Origin: an uncultured Lachnospiraceae bacterium
GTDB lineage: Bacteria; Bacillota; Clostridia; Lachnospirales; Lachnospiraceae
Assembly (NCBI GenBank): GCA_946566685.1
Contig: CAMNXA010000001.1
Location: forward strand, 124,001-188,000
Direction of reading: 5' to 3'
DNA: 64,000 nt
Position numbers and translations under genes: made by a program. The notes beneath the pieces were generated by a model that saw nothing but the letters and a program-made list of their open reading frames with translations, did not search any database and had not been told where the DNA came from. This document shows positions 43,809 to 53,173 of the stretch, piece by piece; position 1 is the first letter of the stretch; each line of letters opens with the position of its first letter.

Positions 43809-44037
43809 GGCAGATTACACAAAATGTTCTCTTGTATCGGGCTCCGTCATATGGATTTTCTAAAATATTCCAGAAAAGTTCTGTCAACGGACGAAAACGC
43901 CCTCCATTCGCCATCCAGGCTCATGACGGGCTTTTCAGGACATCCATGTCCTGAAATTTCTGGCAATGAAACGGAATATTAAGAAAATCGCATATTCCTG
44001 CGCAAGATAACTTCGTGAACATTTTGTGCAATCTGCC
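43809..44037. mobile_element. MITE-like element with 21-bp imperfect terminal inverted repeats
   Basis: The ends 43809-43829 and 44017-44037 are inverted copies with one mismatch (GGCAGATT followed by A or G, then CACAAAATGTTC). Inside, a second inverted pair (ATTTTCTAAAATATTCC-like near 43853 and GGAATATTAAGAAAAT near 43972) and a perfect 11-base palindrome (43933-43943 with 43946-43956) continue the symmetry. The 229-base unit has no convincing gene and fills the 337-base gap 43748-44084 between convergent genes. No clear target duplication was found. Confidence 0.55.
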
Positions 44038-44084
44038 AGTAAAATTTTATGGAAGCACCTTTTGACCCTCGAATCCTATCAGCC

Positions 44085-46331
44085 CTATATTACAGGTTCA
44101 GGTTCTTCGCCTGCCTTACAGGTATCCTTTCTTCTGCGAACAGGGTACCAGACGCAGCCGGCGATCGTCAGCGCAGAAACCAGATTTGCAATCACAAATC
44201 CCATGACCGGACCATACCGTACATAGATTCTGTGCTCTTTCCCATCTCCCAGAACCATAAAACGCATTCTCGCACCGTTGCCGCGTTCAATCTGTAACGC
44301 ATTACCGTTTTCATCCGTGGCACGATAGCCGTGATAACTGAGTACGGGCAGTTCTATATAGCAATCCGAAGCTGTGGCCGTATAAGCCACCGCCGCCTTC
44401 GTTCCCTTTTTCTGATAATCCCTGACAGTCACATAGTTCATATCGGAAACCACCACACTGGTGACCAGCTTTTCATCTGATGCCCCGTCAAGCCGCCATT
44501 CATGGGGATAGAACATCCCAATATTGGTGATCAGCTTGCTCTCATGTCCTTTGGACGCCACTGCCTGCGCATTGTCATACGGCATGTGATTATTGTCAGC
44601 CGGCACAGACACGATCACCAGCAGATTTAATCCCACCAGCAGCGCAAATACATAATTGCGATAAGGCCTTAAAATCTCCGAGCGTGACAGGCCGATAGCG
44701 CCCACAAAGACAAAGCAGGTTGAGGCAGGCCCAAGAAATCTCCAGGGAAACTGCAACATCGTTGCAATATTTTCAAACACACCGTTTTCCATCAAAACAC
44801 GGTTGGGGAAGTATCCCGTTATCATAAAGGTAAGCACGGCTCCCAGCACGAGCAGATACAGCAAGAAACCTTCCTGCTCCGTCATCCGGCTCCGGCGTTC
44901 ATACAATAAATAAATAATCCCAATCCCGATACAGCCAAACAGTGCCAGTCCCAGTGAAAAGTACTGCTTGTTATAGAGGCTCAATGTCTGCGTCAGATTG
45001 GATGGGTTAATGGACTGTTCAAAATAACCGCTCCATCGCAGCACATCCTTGGCTATATCTTCTCCAAAATAATAGTACAAAAACGGCGCCAAGTACCATG
45101 CGTTAAGCAAAAGAGAAAGCCCAAGCGACTTTCCAATTTCCCGATATCTGTGTTCCTTAATAATCCGCCCACAATACATCAGCGCCGTGATCACACAGAC
45201 TGCCGCCACAAACGCCGCACTTAGGATATGGCTCTGCAACGCCCCGGAAAATCCGATCACCAGATAATACCACTTTTTACGGTCACCCATAATCACATGA
45301 TATAGACCGGCGATTACGAGAGGCCAGAATACCAACGCCAATGTCTCACCCAGATCCCCTCTGGAAAAAATATTGGTGAACCGATACGGCATCAGCGTAT
45401 ATAAAATCACCGCCAGTATCACACTGCGCCTTGATTTTATCATTGATTTCATGGCCACATAGGCACAGACCGCCGACCCTAAATTCGCCAGAAATACAAT
45501 GACTTTATAGGATAACGCCAGCGATACCCTGCAGATACGCAGAAAGGCGCCAATATACAGGAACAGATAGGGATACATGGCATTCAGGTAGCCATTCCCC
45601 CGCAGTCCTTCCGGCTGGATATTGACCGGGATCTGTCCATCCAGAATCCCATCTTTGAGTCCCTCCAGCCTGGCCAGATGATAACACAGATCATCCCCGT
45701 TATAGAGATACGTCTGCATCATAGGGGAAGTTGCTAACAGCGCCACACCCATGATGATACTATAATCCAGTAACTTCTCCTGTGTAATTACTTTTTTACC
45801 TTTCTGAAGATATAGAAATCCCAGTCCATTTATCAATAAAAAGAGCAGAATGCAGAAATAAGTATCCGTATAGAACAAAGTATGCGGTGCTATTTCCAGA
45901 CTTTTAACCGTCAGGTTTCCACTCCCGCCATAATTAATCCGCACCTGTAGCTGTTTGGCATCCTTGGAGAGCGTAAAATCCGCAGAGAACTCCCGCGCCT
46001 GCGGATCCACCTGCCAGGCAGCAATCTTATTCGCCTGTTCCCACAGTTCCACCACGGTATCTTTCTCTTCCGCAATATACTGCATCCGAACCGTATAACT
46101 GCCCTTGTTCATGACATATTGAGGCGTCTTGGCTATAACACCCGCATTGGCCACCGCTTCCTGAACCAGGAGCGCTTTCTCCGAATCCACCACACCCACA
46201 GTACGCTGCAATTCAAATCCTGTGTAGACAATCGGCTGTCTTCCCTCATCCCCAATCCACATAAGTACGACTAAAAGGCAGACCATAACAACGTATATAA
46301 TCTTACTTTTCAACGATATTTCCCTGATCAA
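44085..46331 (-). CDS. Large polytopic membrane protein, PTPS-related/YfhO-like, putative GT-C transferase
   Basis: The protein has 748 residues. An N-terminal helix and a beta-rich external domain (about 30-165) come before 11-12 helices and a C-terminal external domain (about 560-715) and last helix. The loop YNGDDLCYHLARLEGLKDGI after the second helix matches the '6-pyruvoyl-tetrahydropterin synthase-related' membrane family, in which D/H residues occupy the GT-C catalytic loop. The start is TTG at 46331 with GAGGGG nine bases upstream. It is the last gene of the pseB-pseC-GT2 operon, so it may transfer a sugar made or modified there. Confidence 0.6.
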   Translation of the reverse strand: MIREISLKSKIIYVVMVCLLVVLMWIGDEGRQPIVYTGFELQRTVGVVDSEKALLVQEAVANAGVIAKTPQYVMNKGSYTVRMQYIAEEKDTVVELWEQANKIAAWQVDPQAREFSADFTLSKDAKQLQVRINYGGSGNLTVKSLEIAPHTLFYTDTYFCILLFLLINGLGFLYLQKGKKVITQEKLLDYSIIMGVALLATSPMMQTYLYNGDDLCYHLARLEGLKDGILDGQIPVNIQPEGLRGNGYLNAMYPYLFLYIGAFLRICRVSLALSYKVIVFLANLGSAVCAYVAMKSMIKSRRSVILAVILYTLMPYRFTNIFSRGDLGETLALVFWPLVIAGLYHVIMGDRKKWYYLVIGFSGALQSHILSAAFVAAVCVITALMYCGRIIKEHRYREIGKSLGLSLLLNAWYLAPFLYYYFGEDIAKDVLRWSGYFEQSINPSNLTQTLSLYNKQYFSLGLALFGCIGIGIIYLLYERRSRMTEQEGFLLYLLVLGAVLTFMITGYFPNRVLMENGVFENIATMLQFPWRFLGPASTCFVFVGAIGLSRSEILRPYRNYVFALLVGLNLLVIVSVPADNNHMPYDNAQAVASKGHESKLITNIGMFYPHEWRLDGASDEKLVTSVVVSDMNYVTVRDYQKKGTKAAVAYTATASDCYIELPVLSYHGYRATDENGNALQIERGNGARMRFMVLGDGKEHRIYVRYGPVMGFVIANLVSALTIAGCVWYPVRRRKDTCKAGEEPEPVI

Positions 46332-46350
46332 CGTTTTCTTCCCCTCGGCT

Positions 46351-47388
46351 TTATCTCTTTTTCATTCGTAAGGATTTGCGCAGATTCCGATAAGCCCATA
46401 ATAGTTTATAATAGCAGATAAACTGTACTGTGGATTTGATCTGCATTTTCACCAGTTTCTTCTCCTCCGCACCAATACGTTCCTGGTAGTACACATTTTC
46501 CTGAAAGTCCGGGAATGTCGCAACCATTTCCTGCCCCAGTTTTTTGACAAAGCTGCTCTTAACAGGACGTACTCCCTGCATATAAGTAAACAGCGTATTC
46601 ACATAAAAGAGTGTGGTAAAACTAAATGCCAGCTCCGAACGATATTTTTCAAGATAACCGTACTCTTTAGCCTCCCGCAGCATGATCCGTCCCGCCTCCA
46701 TGCGGTCCTCGCAGCGTTTCACACTGATGGTATGCACTGTGGAAGCGCCATGCTGATAATAATAATACAAAGGCTCATCAATATATTCAAAATGTGTCGC
46801 CCGCAGCATCCAGGAATTGGCAAGTGCATTATCCTCATAAAAGATTCCTGTCGGGAAACGCCCCGGATGGTCTATTACGATTTCCCTGCGGTAAACCTTA
46901 ACCACCAGAGAACCACTGTCCAGGATCAGAGACCGATACTTCTCTTCGTTCAAAACTCCCGTCTGCTCCGGCTTATTATTGTGCACCACCTGTCCGATTG
47001 CCATACTGTGTTCGCTGGTCAGATGATAATCGCAGCCGACCATGTCCGCGCCCGTCTCTTCCCCTCTGGCAATCAGCCGTTCATAGAAATCTTCCGTAAT
47101 CCAGTCATCGCTGTCAATAAATCCAATCCATTCTCCCTGGGCAAGACTCATACCTATGTTCTTGGCGCCTCCCTGCTTCTGATTCACAGAAGAATGGACA
47201 GCCCGGAATCTATCAGGATATTTTTCCTGATATGCCTGCAAGATCTGATAAGAATCATCCGTGGAACAATCATCCACCGCAATGATTTCATAGTCTTCTA
47301 TGGTCTGCCTCACAAGAGAATTCAGACAATATTCCAGTTTTCCATCGGCCGCCATATTGTAGACAGGCACTATGATCGACAGTTTCAT
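46351..47388 (-). CDS. GT2 glycosyltransferase
   Basis: The protein has 345 residues from ATG 47388 (GAGG six bases upstream). The GT-A core is KLSIIVPVYNMAADGKLEYC, VDDCSTDDSYQIL, NQKQGGAKNIGMS and FIDSDDWITEDFYE. Its C-terminal half resembles that of capsular and teichoic acid GT2 enzymes and has no membrane segment. It lies between pseC and the membrane protein gene with short gaps, so it probably acts on the same glycan. Confidence 0.9.
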   Translation of the reverse strand: MKLSIIVPVYNMAADGKLEYCLNSLVRQTIEDYEIIAVDDCSTDDSYQILQAYQEKYPDRFRAVHSSVNQKQGGAKNIGMSLAQGEWIGFIDSDDWITEDFYERLIARGEETGADMVGCDYHLTSEHSMAIGQVVHNNKPEQTGVLNEEKYRSLILDSGSLVVKVYRREIVIDHPGRFPTGIFYEDNALANSWMLRATHFEYIDEPLYYYYQHGASTVHTISVKRCEDRMEAGRIMLREAKEYGYLEKYRSELAFSFTTLFYVNTLFTYMQGVRPVKSSFVKKLGQEMVATFPDFQENVYYQERIGAEEKKLVKMQIKSTVQFICYYKLLWAYRNLRKSLRMKKR

Positions 47389-47411
47389 TCTAATCCTCAT
47401 TTCCGTACAGT

Positions 47412-48605
47412 TTATCTGCGATAGAATTCTACAATCTTCTGCACTGCCTCGATGACACTCTCCACGTCCCTATCACTCATCGCATAATAGAGCGGCAGTG
47501 TTATGATCTCCTCATACAGTTTCTCCGCATTGGGACACAGGCCCTTCCGATATCCCAGCTTTTCATAATACGGGAAATAATAGACCGGTATATAATGCAC
47601 ATTGCAGCATATATTCTCCGCTCCTAGCGCTTCGAAGAATTGCTTTCTGTCAATCGTCAGTTTCTCCGGCACAATACGCAGGATATACAGATGTCTTGTG
47701 GTATCAGACTCCGGAATCTCCCGCTGTACAAACACTTCCGGCATATTGGAAAAAGCCTCATTATACCTGGCCACGATCTCCTTCCTGCGCCTGATGAACA
47801 TGGGCAGCTTATTTAACTGACTGATGATCAGCGCCGCCTGCATATCCGTCATACGATAGTTATATCCCAAATCCACCTGTTCATAATACCACAGCCCCTC
47901 CGGTTCATGCTGCATCTGTTCCACATCCCGAGTGATTCCGTGAGACCTGAAAAGCAATAACTTTTTATACAAAGCCTCCTCATTGGTGAGAATAACACCG
48001 CCCTCACCGCCGGTCACTGTCTTGACCGGATGAAAGCTGAACATGGTCATATCCGCGATTGAACCATTCATCTGCCCCTGATATTTTGTGCCAATCACAT
48101 GGGCGCCGTCCTCGATCAGTAACAGGTTATGCTCTCTGCAAATTTTTAAAAGCGGTGCCAGATCAGCCGACTGTCCTGTATAGTCCACAGCTACCACAGC
48201 CTTTGTCCTTGGTGTGATTGCCTCCTCTACTTTCTTTGGATCAATATTATAGGTCTCAGGGTCAATATCGGCAAAGACCGGTCTTGCTCCACAGTATAAT
48301 GCGCAGTTAGCCGATGCGGCAAAGGTGATCGGTGTCGTGATCACTTCATCGCCCTCTCCCACGCCCGCAGAAAGCGCTGCAATATGCAAGGCCGCCGTAC
48401 CATTACTGCACACCACCGCATATTTGGCTCCGGTCAGTTCACACAATTTGCGCTCCAATTCGGTAATCTTAGGGCCGCAGGTCAGATAATCGCTCTTAAG
48501 TACTTCCACCACTGCCTGAATATCATCCTCATCTATATACTGGTGTCCATAAAATATCTTTGACTCCCTGACGGGCTTTCCGCCTGCTATCGCTGGTCTC
48601 TCCAT
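47412..48605 (-). CDS. pseC: UDP-4-amino-4,6-dideoxy-N-acetyl-beta-L-altrosamine transaminase (PseC)
   Basis: The protein has 397 residues from ATG 48605 (GGAG six bases upstream); ATG 48617 is possible. A DegT/DnrJ/EryC1 enzyme with GGKPVRESKIFYGHQYID at the start, SDYLTCGPKITELE, VCSNGTAALHIAAL, IEDGAHVIG and the PLP lysine in SFHPVKTVTGGEGG. The start and SDYLTCGP segment are those of PseC, which aminates the 4-keto product of PseB. It follows pseB by 95 bases, supporting the assignment. Confidence 0.88.
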   Translation of the reverse strand: MERPAIAGGKPVRESKIFYGHQYIDEDDIQAVVEVLKSDYLTCGPKITELERKLCELTGAKYAVVCSNGTAALHIAALSAGVGEGDEVITTPITFAASANCALYCGARPVFADIDPETYNIDPKKVEEAITPRTKAVVAVDYTGQSADLAPLLKICREHNLLLIEDGAHVIGTKYQGQMNGSIADMTMFSFHPVKTVTGGEGGVILTNEEALYKKLLLFRSHGITRDVEQMQHEPEGLWYYEQVDLGYNYRMTDMQAALIISQLNKLPMFIRRRKEIVARYNEAFSNMPEVFVQREIPESDTTRHLYILRIVPEKLTIDRKQFFEALGAENICCNVHYIPVYYFPYYEKLGYRKGLCPNAEKLYEEIITLPLYYAMSDRDVESVIEAVQKIVEFYRR

Positions 48606-48700
48606 AATCTTCTCCATTCTGAAACGACATTTCCTCGTTTCTCTCAAAATCCTGCGAAAACAAAGGACACGTATCACTGCCTACATGTCCTTTCCCTGTC

Positions 48701-49696
48701 TTATTTCTCTAAATCCACATCCCTTAACAACTCTCTGATATCTTCCACACTGAGCCAGTCCGTGTTGTTGGCAGAGCTGTAAGAAAATCCTTCCATTACC
48801 TTCTGCCCGGAAAGATCCGGCTGTTGTCTGTTATTCCAGGTCATCTGCGGATAAACAATAAAATGTTTATCGTACTCATATGTGGTCAAAGAATCTTCCA
48901 TGGTCACCATAATCTCATGCAGTTTTTCTCCCGGCCTGATACCTGTTTCCCTGATCTTACAACCCGGCAGCATTGCCTCCGCCAGATCCGTGATCTTGAA
49001 GGAAGGAATCTTACTGATAAAAGTTTCGCCGCCCGTGGCCTCCGACAACGCCTTGATCACCAATTCAACCCCCTGTGTCAGGCTGATCCAGAATCTTGTC
49101 ATACGCAAGTCCGTAATGGGCAGTTCCTGCGCTCCCTCCCTGATCAGTTTGTGAAACAGAGGAATCACTGATCCCCGGCTGCCCGCCACATTACCATAAC
49201 GCACAATGGAGAAATTGATATCTTTTGCTCCCGCATACGCATTGGCTGCCACAAAGAGCTTGTCCGATACTAACTTAGTCCCTCCATACAGATTCACCGG
49301 ATTGACTGCCTTATCCGTTGACAAAGCCACCACTCTGTGGACACCGCTGTCCAATGCGGCATCGATCACGTTCATGGCCCCATGGATATTAGTCTTGATC
49401 GCCTCATTAGGATTGTACTCACAGGCGGGCACCTGCTTGAGAGCTGCCGCATGAACGATGTAATCCACGCCTTCACATGCTCTTCTCAGACGCTCCACAT
49501 CCCGCACATCACCGATAAAGAAACGAAGTTTTTCCTCATATTCCTTAAACTCGTTGGCCATCATCCACTGCTTGAACTCGTCCCGGGAATAAATGATGAT
49601 CTTCCGCGGTTCATAATGCGTCAGCACATATTTGGTAAAACATTTTCCAAAGGAGCCTGTGCCCCCGGTGATTAATATTGTTTTATTCGTCAACAT
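48701..49696 (-). CDS. pseB: UDP-N-acetylglucosamine 4,6-dehydratase (inverting), PseB
   Basis: The protein has 331 residues from ATG 49696 (GGAGG seven bases upstream). It is a soluble SDR with ILITGGTGSFGKCF, IIIYSRDEFKQWMM, VHAAALKQVPACEYNP, LSTDKAVNPVNLYGGTK (YxxxK) and the GNVAGSRGSVIPLF stretch of PseB/FlaA1. It lacks the membrane domain seen in PglF/CapD proteins. It begins the pseudaminic pathway by converting UDP-GlcNAc to the 4-keto-6-deoxy-L-arabino sugar. An extended -10 promoter lies upstream at 49743-49771. Confidence 0.9.
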   Translation of the reverse strand: MLTNKTILITGGTGSFGKCFTKYVLTHYEPRKIIIYSRDEFKQWMMANEFKEYEEKLRFFIGDVRDVERLRRACEGVDYIVHAAALKQVPACEYNPNEAIKTNIHGAMNVIDAALDSGVHRVVALSTDKAVNPVNLYGGTKLVSDKLFVAANAYAGAKDINFSIVRYGNVAGSRGSVIPLFHKLIREGAQELPITDLRMTRFWISLTQGVELVIKALSEATGGETFISKIPSFKITDLAEAMLPGCKIRETGIRPGEKLHEIMVTMEDSLTTYEYDKHFIVYPQMTWNNRQQPDLSGQKVMEGFSYSSANNTDWLSVEDIRELLRDVDLEK

Positions 49697-49742
49697 AGAT
49701 TTTCCTCCAACATTACTGTTTTCAAGGTCTGCACCGCCTCTA

Positions 49743-49771
49743 AGTATAGCACAGGCGCCTATGGTTTGCAA
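49743..49771 (-). promoter_or_regulatory. Extended -10 promoter of the pseB operon
   Basis: Minus strand TTGCAA (49766-49771), 17-base spacer, TATACT (49743-49748) preceded by TGC, an extended -10 element. The start would fall near 49736, giving a leader of about 40 nt. Confidence 0.65.
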
Positions 49772-49827
49772 TCAATCTTACTTCCTAAAAAAGGCAGAAA
49801 TTCATGCGAACGCCACTCTTTTCATTA

Positions 49828-51456
49828 TCACTTCCTACCGTAAAAATAATACACATCACAATACTTTTCTTCATATTGCAGCGCATAATCCGTCAAATTC
49901 TTATTTTTGGCCAAAATCCTGTCCATCTGCGCCTGTATATCTGCCCCGTCCGCCACATACACCACCAGTGAATGCGCATTTTTAATAACAGAGTCCTCTA
50001 TCGGGCTCTCACTTCCGGCCGCCGCAAAATATACCCCGTCATATTCCAATAGTTCATTAGTCACATCCCAGATGCACCATGAAGCGCCCTCATCATAAAA
50101 ATACATCACCGGTGTCCCCGCCTGCGCCTGCTGCCTAGCAAAAGCTACCTGCTCCTGGTCTTCCGGATACAGAAACACCACCCGTCCGGACATAAGACCG
50201 GCAATATCAATCACAAGACATATCACAGCCGCCGCGGCTGTCATACAGCCCGTCCAGTTCTGCCGGGGCACACAACATTTCCACATCATAGTAATGATTC
50301 CAAAAAGCAATAAAACAACCATGCCGTATATGGGCAGCTGATAACGATTGGAAGTATCCCCCAACAGAAGCGCCGTCTTGGAAACCGTCAGGAAATATCC
50401 GATTACCGCGAAACAGATTATCCCCAAAGGCCACCACGGAACCACCGTATCCTGTGCCAGAAGCTGTCCCCTGCTCCGCCTGAAATACAGAAACAGGAAC
50501 AAGCCAATGACCACCAATAAAAACCCGGCCAGCAATTTCCCAAACACATACTCATCCAACAAATTCAGGAAAAACCGAAACCGCATCATGGTATTGGACA
50601 TATCAAAAAAATTCTCCGCAGCCTGGGCTCCCCGCTGCCCCCGAAACATCTGTCCCAGACAGGACGGATACGTCAGATAAGCCAGTCCAAAAGCCACCAA
50701 CTGACTGATCCCATAACGCAGACAATTCCACAGATTCTTATCCCGCCATAGAAGAAAGACGCAAAAAGCAATCGCTATATAGAACAAAAAGATGAAATAA
50801 TAGTATTGTGTCAAAAAACCAAGATAAGTAGTCACCATAAGTGGTAACAAAAACCGTATAAATGACAATTTCCCGGACTGTGGCCGACAGACTGCCCTCA
50901 CATGCAAGACCGCACAGATCAGCACAAACATGGTCAGAAGTTCATACATTCTGATAAAAACCACCCCGCTGACAGCCGCCGGCGTCAAGCCATAAAATAA
51001 TGTCACCATAAGCGCCAGTTTTTCGTTCCTGCCGCCCGCCAAATATGACAATAATGTCAGTAATACTATATTAATCCCATGAAAAAAGAGATTGATCCCC
51101 AAGCCGATCCATTTGGAAAAAACACCCGGCACAAAGGAAGCCACTGTGTGAAATATCCAATAGTAGACCGGCGGATGCACATCCCAGGACTGCACCTGTC
51201 TGACAAGGCCATATTGAAACTGCTGTCCGGGAAGCACTACAAATTCATTCCGATAAGTTTCCGCGTCCATCCATTTCCCATCTTCCACGTAGAAACCTGC
51301 TGTCCGGGCTGTGGAATAATAGGTATAATATTCATCTTCATGGAAGCCTGTCTTCTGGGTACAAAAATAGAAGGCCGCTGCCATCTGTATCGTCCAGATT
51401 ATGATGAAGTATATAAGGTATTTTCTTTTTTTGATGTTGTTTTTTATGTTGTTCAT
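49828..51456 (-). CDS. GT-C glycosyltransferase-like membrane protein (ArnT/PMT-like)
   Basis: The protein has 542 residues with about 11 helices. The first external loop has the acidic pair in TGFHEDEYYTYYSTAR and then VQSWDVHPPVYYWIFHTV, the 'DE' and 'HPP' motifs of ArnT/PMT-type GT-C enzymes. A small C-terminal external domain (about 425-540) follows the last helix. Its ATG overlaps the stop of the AlbA_2 regulator gene (ATGA), and the AAGG directly before it is too close to be a good ribosome binding site, so translation is likely coupled to that gene. It would use a polyprenyl-phosphate sugar. Confidence 0.75.
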   Translation of the reverse strand: MNNIKNNIKKRKYLIYFIIIWTIQMAAAFYFCTQKTGFHEDEYYTYYSTARTAGFYVEDGKWMDAETYRNEFVVLPGQQFQYGLVRQVQSWDVHPPVYYWIFHTVASFVPGVFSKWIGLGINLFFHGINIVLLTLLSYLAGGRNEKLALMVTLFYGLTPAAVSGVVFIRMYELLTMFVLICAVLHVRAVCRPQSGKLSFIRFLLPLMVTTYLGFLTQYYYFIFLFYIAIAFCVFLLWRDKNLWNCLRYGISQLVAFGLAYLTYPSCLGQMFRGQRGAQAAENFFDMSNTMMRFRFFLNLLDEYVFGKLLAGFLLVVIGLFLFLYFRRSRGQLLAQDTVVPWWPLGIICFAVIGYFLTVSKTALLLGDTSNRYQLPIYGMVVLLLFGIITMMWKCCVPRQNWTGCMTAAAAVICLVIDIAGLMSGRVVFLYPEDQEQVAFARQQAQAGTPVMYFYDEGASWCIWDVTNELLEYDGVYFAAAGSESPIEDSVIKNAHSLVVYVADGADIQAQMDRILAKNKNLTDYALQYEEKYCDVYYFYGRK

Positions 51457-52988
51457 CCTTGTTCTTTTACTACCCAGCGTCCATTCCTGTTGCTACCTTC
51501 TCTTACAAGCAGCCCCTCTTCTCGTAGCTGTTTCATATCTTTCTGTATTTGCTTTCTGGTCAAATCTGTTTCTTCCATAAGCTGAATTTGGGTGATTGTT
51601 GGGTTTTTTGCCAAAATATCTAATATTATTTTTCTTCTCTCAATTACTTTTTGGCTCCCTTTTGGCTCCTTTTTGGCTCCTTTTTGGCTCCTTTTTGGCT
51701 CCTTTTTGGCTTCCTCTAGTTCATCATTTGATACCTCAATAAACTCTTCATGTATAAATAACCTTGTTATGAAATAACTTCTATCATCATCTGTTTCAAA
51801 TTCCGGTTTGGGTGATCCGTTTGCCTCCAATGCATCTAGAATTTTTTTGAAGCCAGTGTTCCTGCCTTCTGTCAAATGAAGTTCTTTTAAAAAGTCTCCA
51901 ATTCGGCGATTTCTGTAACGGCGATTTGAAACACGATAGTTTCTTAGCCCTTCAATGGTCACAGAACGATCTGGCCCAGGAAAACTTACTATTTCAATTC
52001 TGTCATTTTCCACACGTACTTCAATTGGCTCACGTTCGTCATATGCTCGATGATAAACGGCGTTGGATAATGCCTCTTCCACAGCTGGATATGGAAAATT
52101 AAAGAAACGATCTGATTCTGCCCTGTCAGGATATTTTACAACTTTCTCTGTAATGATTACATTATGAATATACTGCAAAGCATCACGAAGCTGTTGCTGG
52201 ATTGGTCCCTTAAAAGTTTTTTCTATGATATCATCACCACCCAGACCTCTCGGAAACTGTACCACATCAATCTGGGTATATGGGAAAAATTTGTCAGGTG
52301 TCATGTTAAAAAACATCAGGCCTACATTTTTGGGCTTAACATATTCCGGAAGATTGCTGATAATATTCATATCACGGCACACCTCAACAAAATCTCCCGT
52401 CCGTGCTTTCTCGTACAATGAACTATTGATTTCTCTTAAATAATTTTGAATAAGTGTTATATTCAAATCCGATATTTCTGCCTGATGATTCACACGATCA
52501 TCAAACGGAACTCTGTTTGCCAGACTAAACAAATCTTTTTCATCTTCATTAGATGGCTCTATGGTATTAGAGCATTTGCGAATATAATGTATGCGTTCCT
52601 TGTTGTCTCTTTGCATCGTTTTGGGAGCCGAATACGGGCGTGTTTCACCACCAGGACACCACAGGACAACAAACTTCTTTTCCTGATAATCAACCACCTC
52701 AATAATCGGCATATATGCTGGTCTAATAAGTCTACATTTTTCCAAAATACTTTTCTGATAAGCATCAATCCTATTTATTGGCACTCCTTGTAAAGGATAA
52801 ACCGGACGTCCATTATTTTCTTTCACGCCTATAACAATATAACCGCCGCCCCAATTATCAAGATCATTGGCAAATGCACAGACTGTTTTCAAAGAAGCCG
52901 CAGGATCCCATGTTTCTTTAAATTCAATTCTTGCCCATTCAACTACATCGCCGGATAATAATGTCTTTATGTTTGTCGGTATCGCCAT
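51453..52988 (-). CDS. AlbA_2 (Schlafen-like) / HATPase_c_4 regulator with C-terminal HTH and phase-variable repeat
   Basis: The protein has 511 residues. The AlbA_2 domain spans about 14-135 (EFKETWDP, GGGYIVIGVKENNGRPV), a helical middle follows, then an ATPase-like domain (about 290-400: YPAVEEALSNAVYHRAYDER, RIEIVSFPGP, GRNTGFKKIL). Residues 426-448 are a Lys/Glu/Pro/Gln run encoded by six tandem 11-base units. The last 60 residues form a winged helix (ITQIQLMEETDLTRKQIQKD). Such proteins act as transcription regulators or in stress defence. Changing the repeat number by one or two would shift the frame and remove the HTH. AAGGTG lies five bases before the ATG. Confidence 0.82.
   Translation of the reverse strand: MAIPTNIKTLLSGDVVEWARIEFKETWDPAASLKTVCAFANDLDNWGGGYIVIGVKENNGRPVYPLQGVPINRIDAYQKSILEKCRLIRPAYMPIIEVVDYQEKKFVVLWCPGGETRPYSAPKTMQRDNKERIHYIRKCSNTIEPSNEDEKDLFSLANRVPFDDRVNHQAEISDLNITLIQNYLREINSSLYEKARTGDFVEVCRDMNIISNLPEYVKPKNVGLMFFNMTPDKFFPYTQIDVVQFPRGLGGDDIIEKTFKGPIQQQLRDALQYIHNVIITEKVVKYPDRAESDRFFNFPYPAVEEALSNAVYHRAYDEREPIEVRVENDRIEIVSFPGPDRSVTIEGLRNYRVSNRRYRNRRIGDFLKELHLTEGRNTGFKKILDALEANGSPKPEFETDDDRSYFITRLFIHEEFIEVSNDELEEAKKEPKRSQKGAKKEPKGSQKVIERRKIILDILAKNPTITQIQLMEETDLTRKQIQKDMKQLREEGLLVREGSNRNGRWVVKEQG
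51647..51712 (-). repeat. Six tandem 11-bp repeats inside the AlbA_2 regulator gene
   Basis: Unit CTTTTTGGCTC on the plus strand. Units 1, 3, 4 and 5 are identical, unit 2 has one change and unit 6 differs at its last base. Because 11 is not a multiple of three, the protein reads the unit in all three frames in turn (KKEP, KRSQ, KGA). Confidence 0.93.
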
Positions 52989-53173
52989 GTAATCACCTTC
53001 TTTCCGTCAACAATCTATATTCATTGAATTTCATATTACTAATATTTCCCTCAGGCTACCTGATCTTTCCAGTCAGGCATCTGATTCTCCTCTGATAAGC
53101 CCAAAGATATCTGATATGGCACTTAATTTTCTCATTTCAATAATTTTCTTGCTGTTTTTCCTATCTCCATACA

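Noticed and set aside
43701-43982. Plus-strand 93-codon frame after pseG
   Set aside because: Starts inside pseG without a ribosome binding site and runs into the palindromic MITE-like element; no protein-like features.
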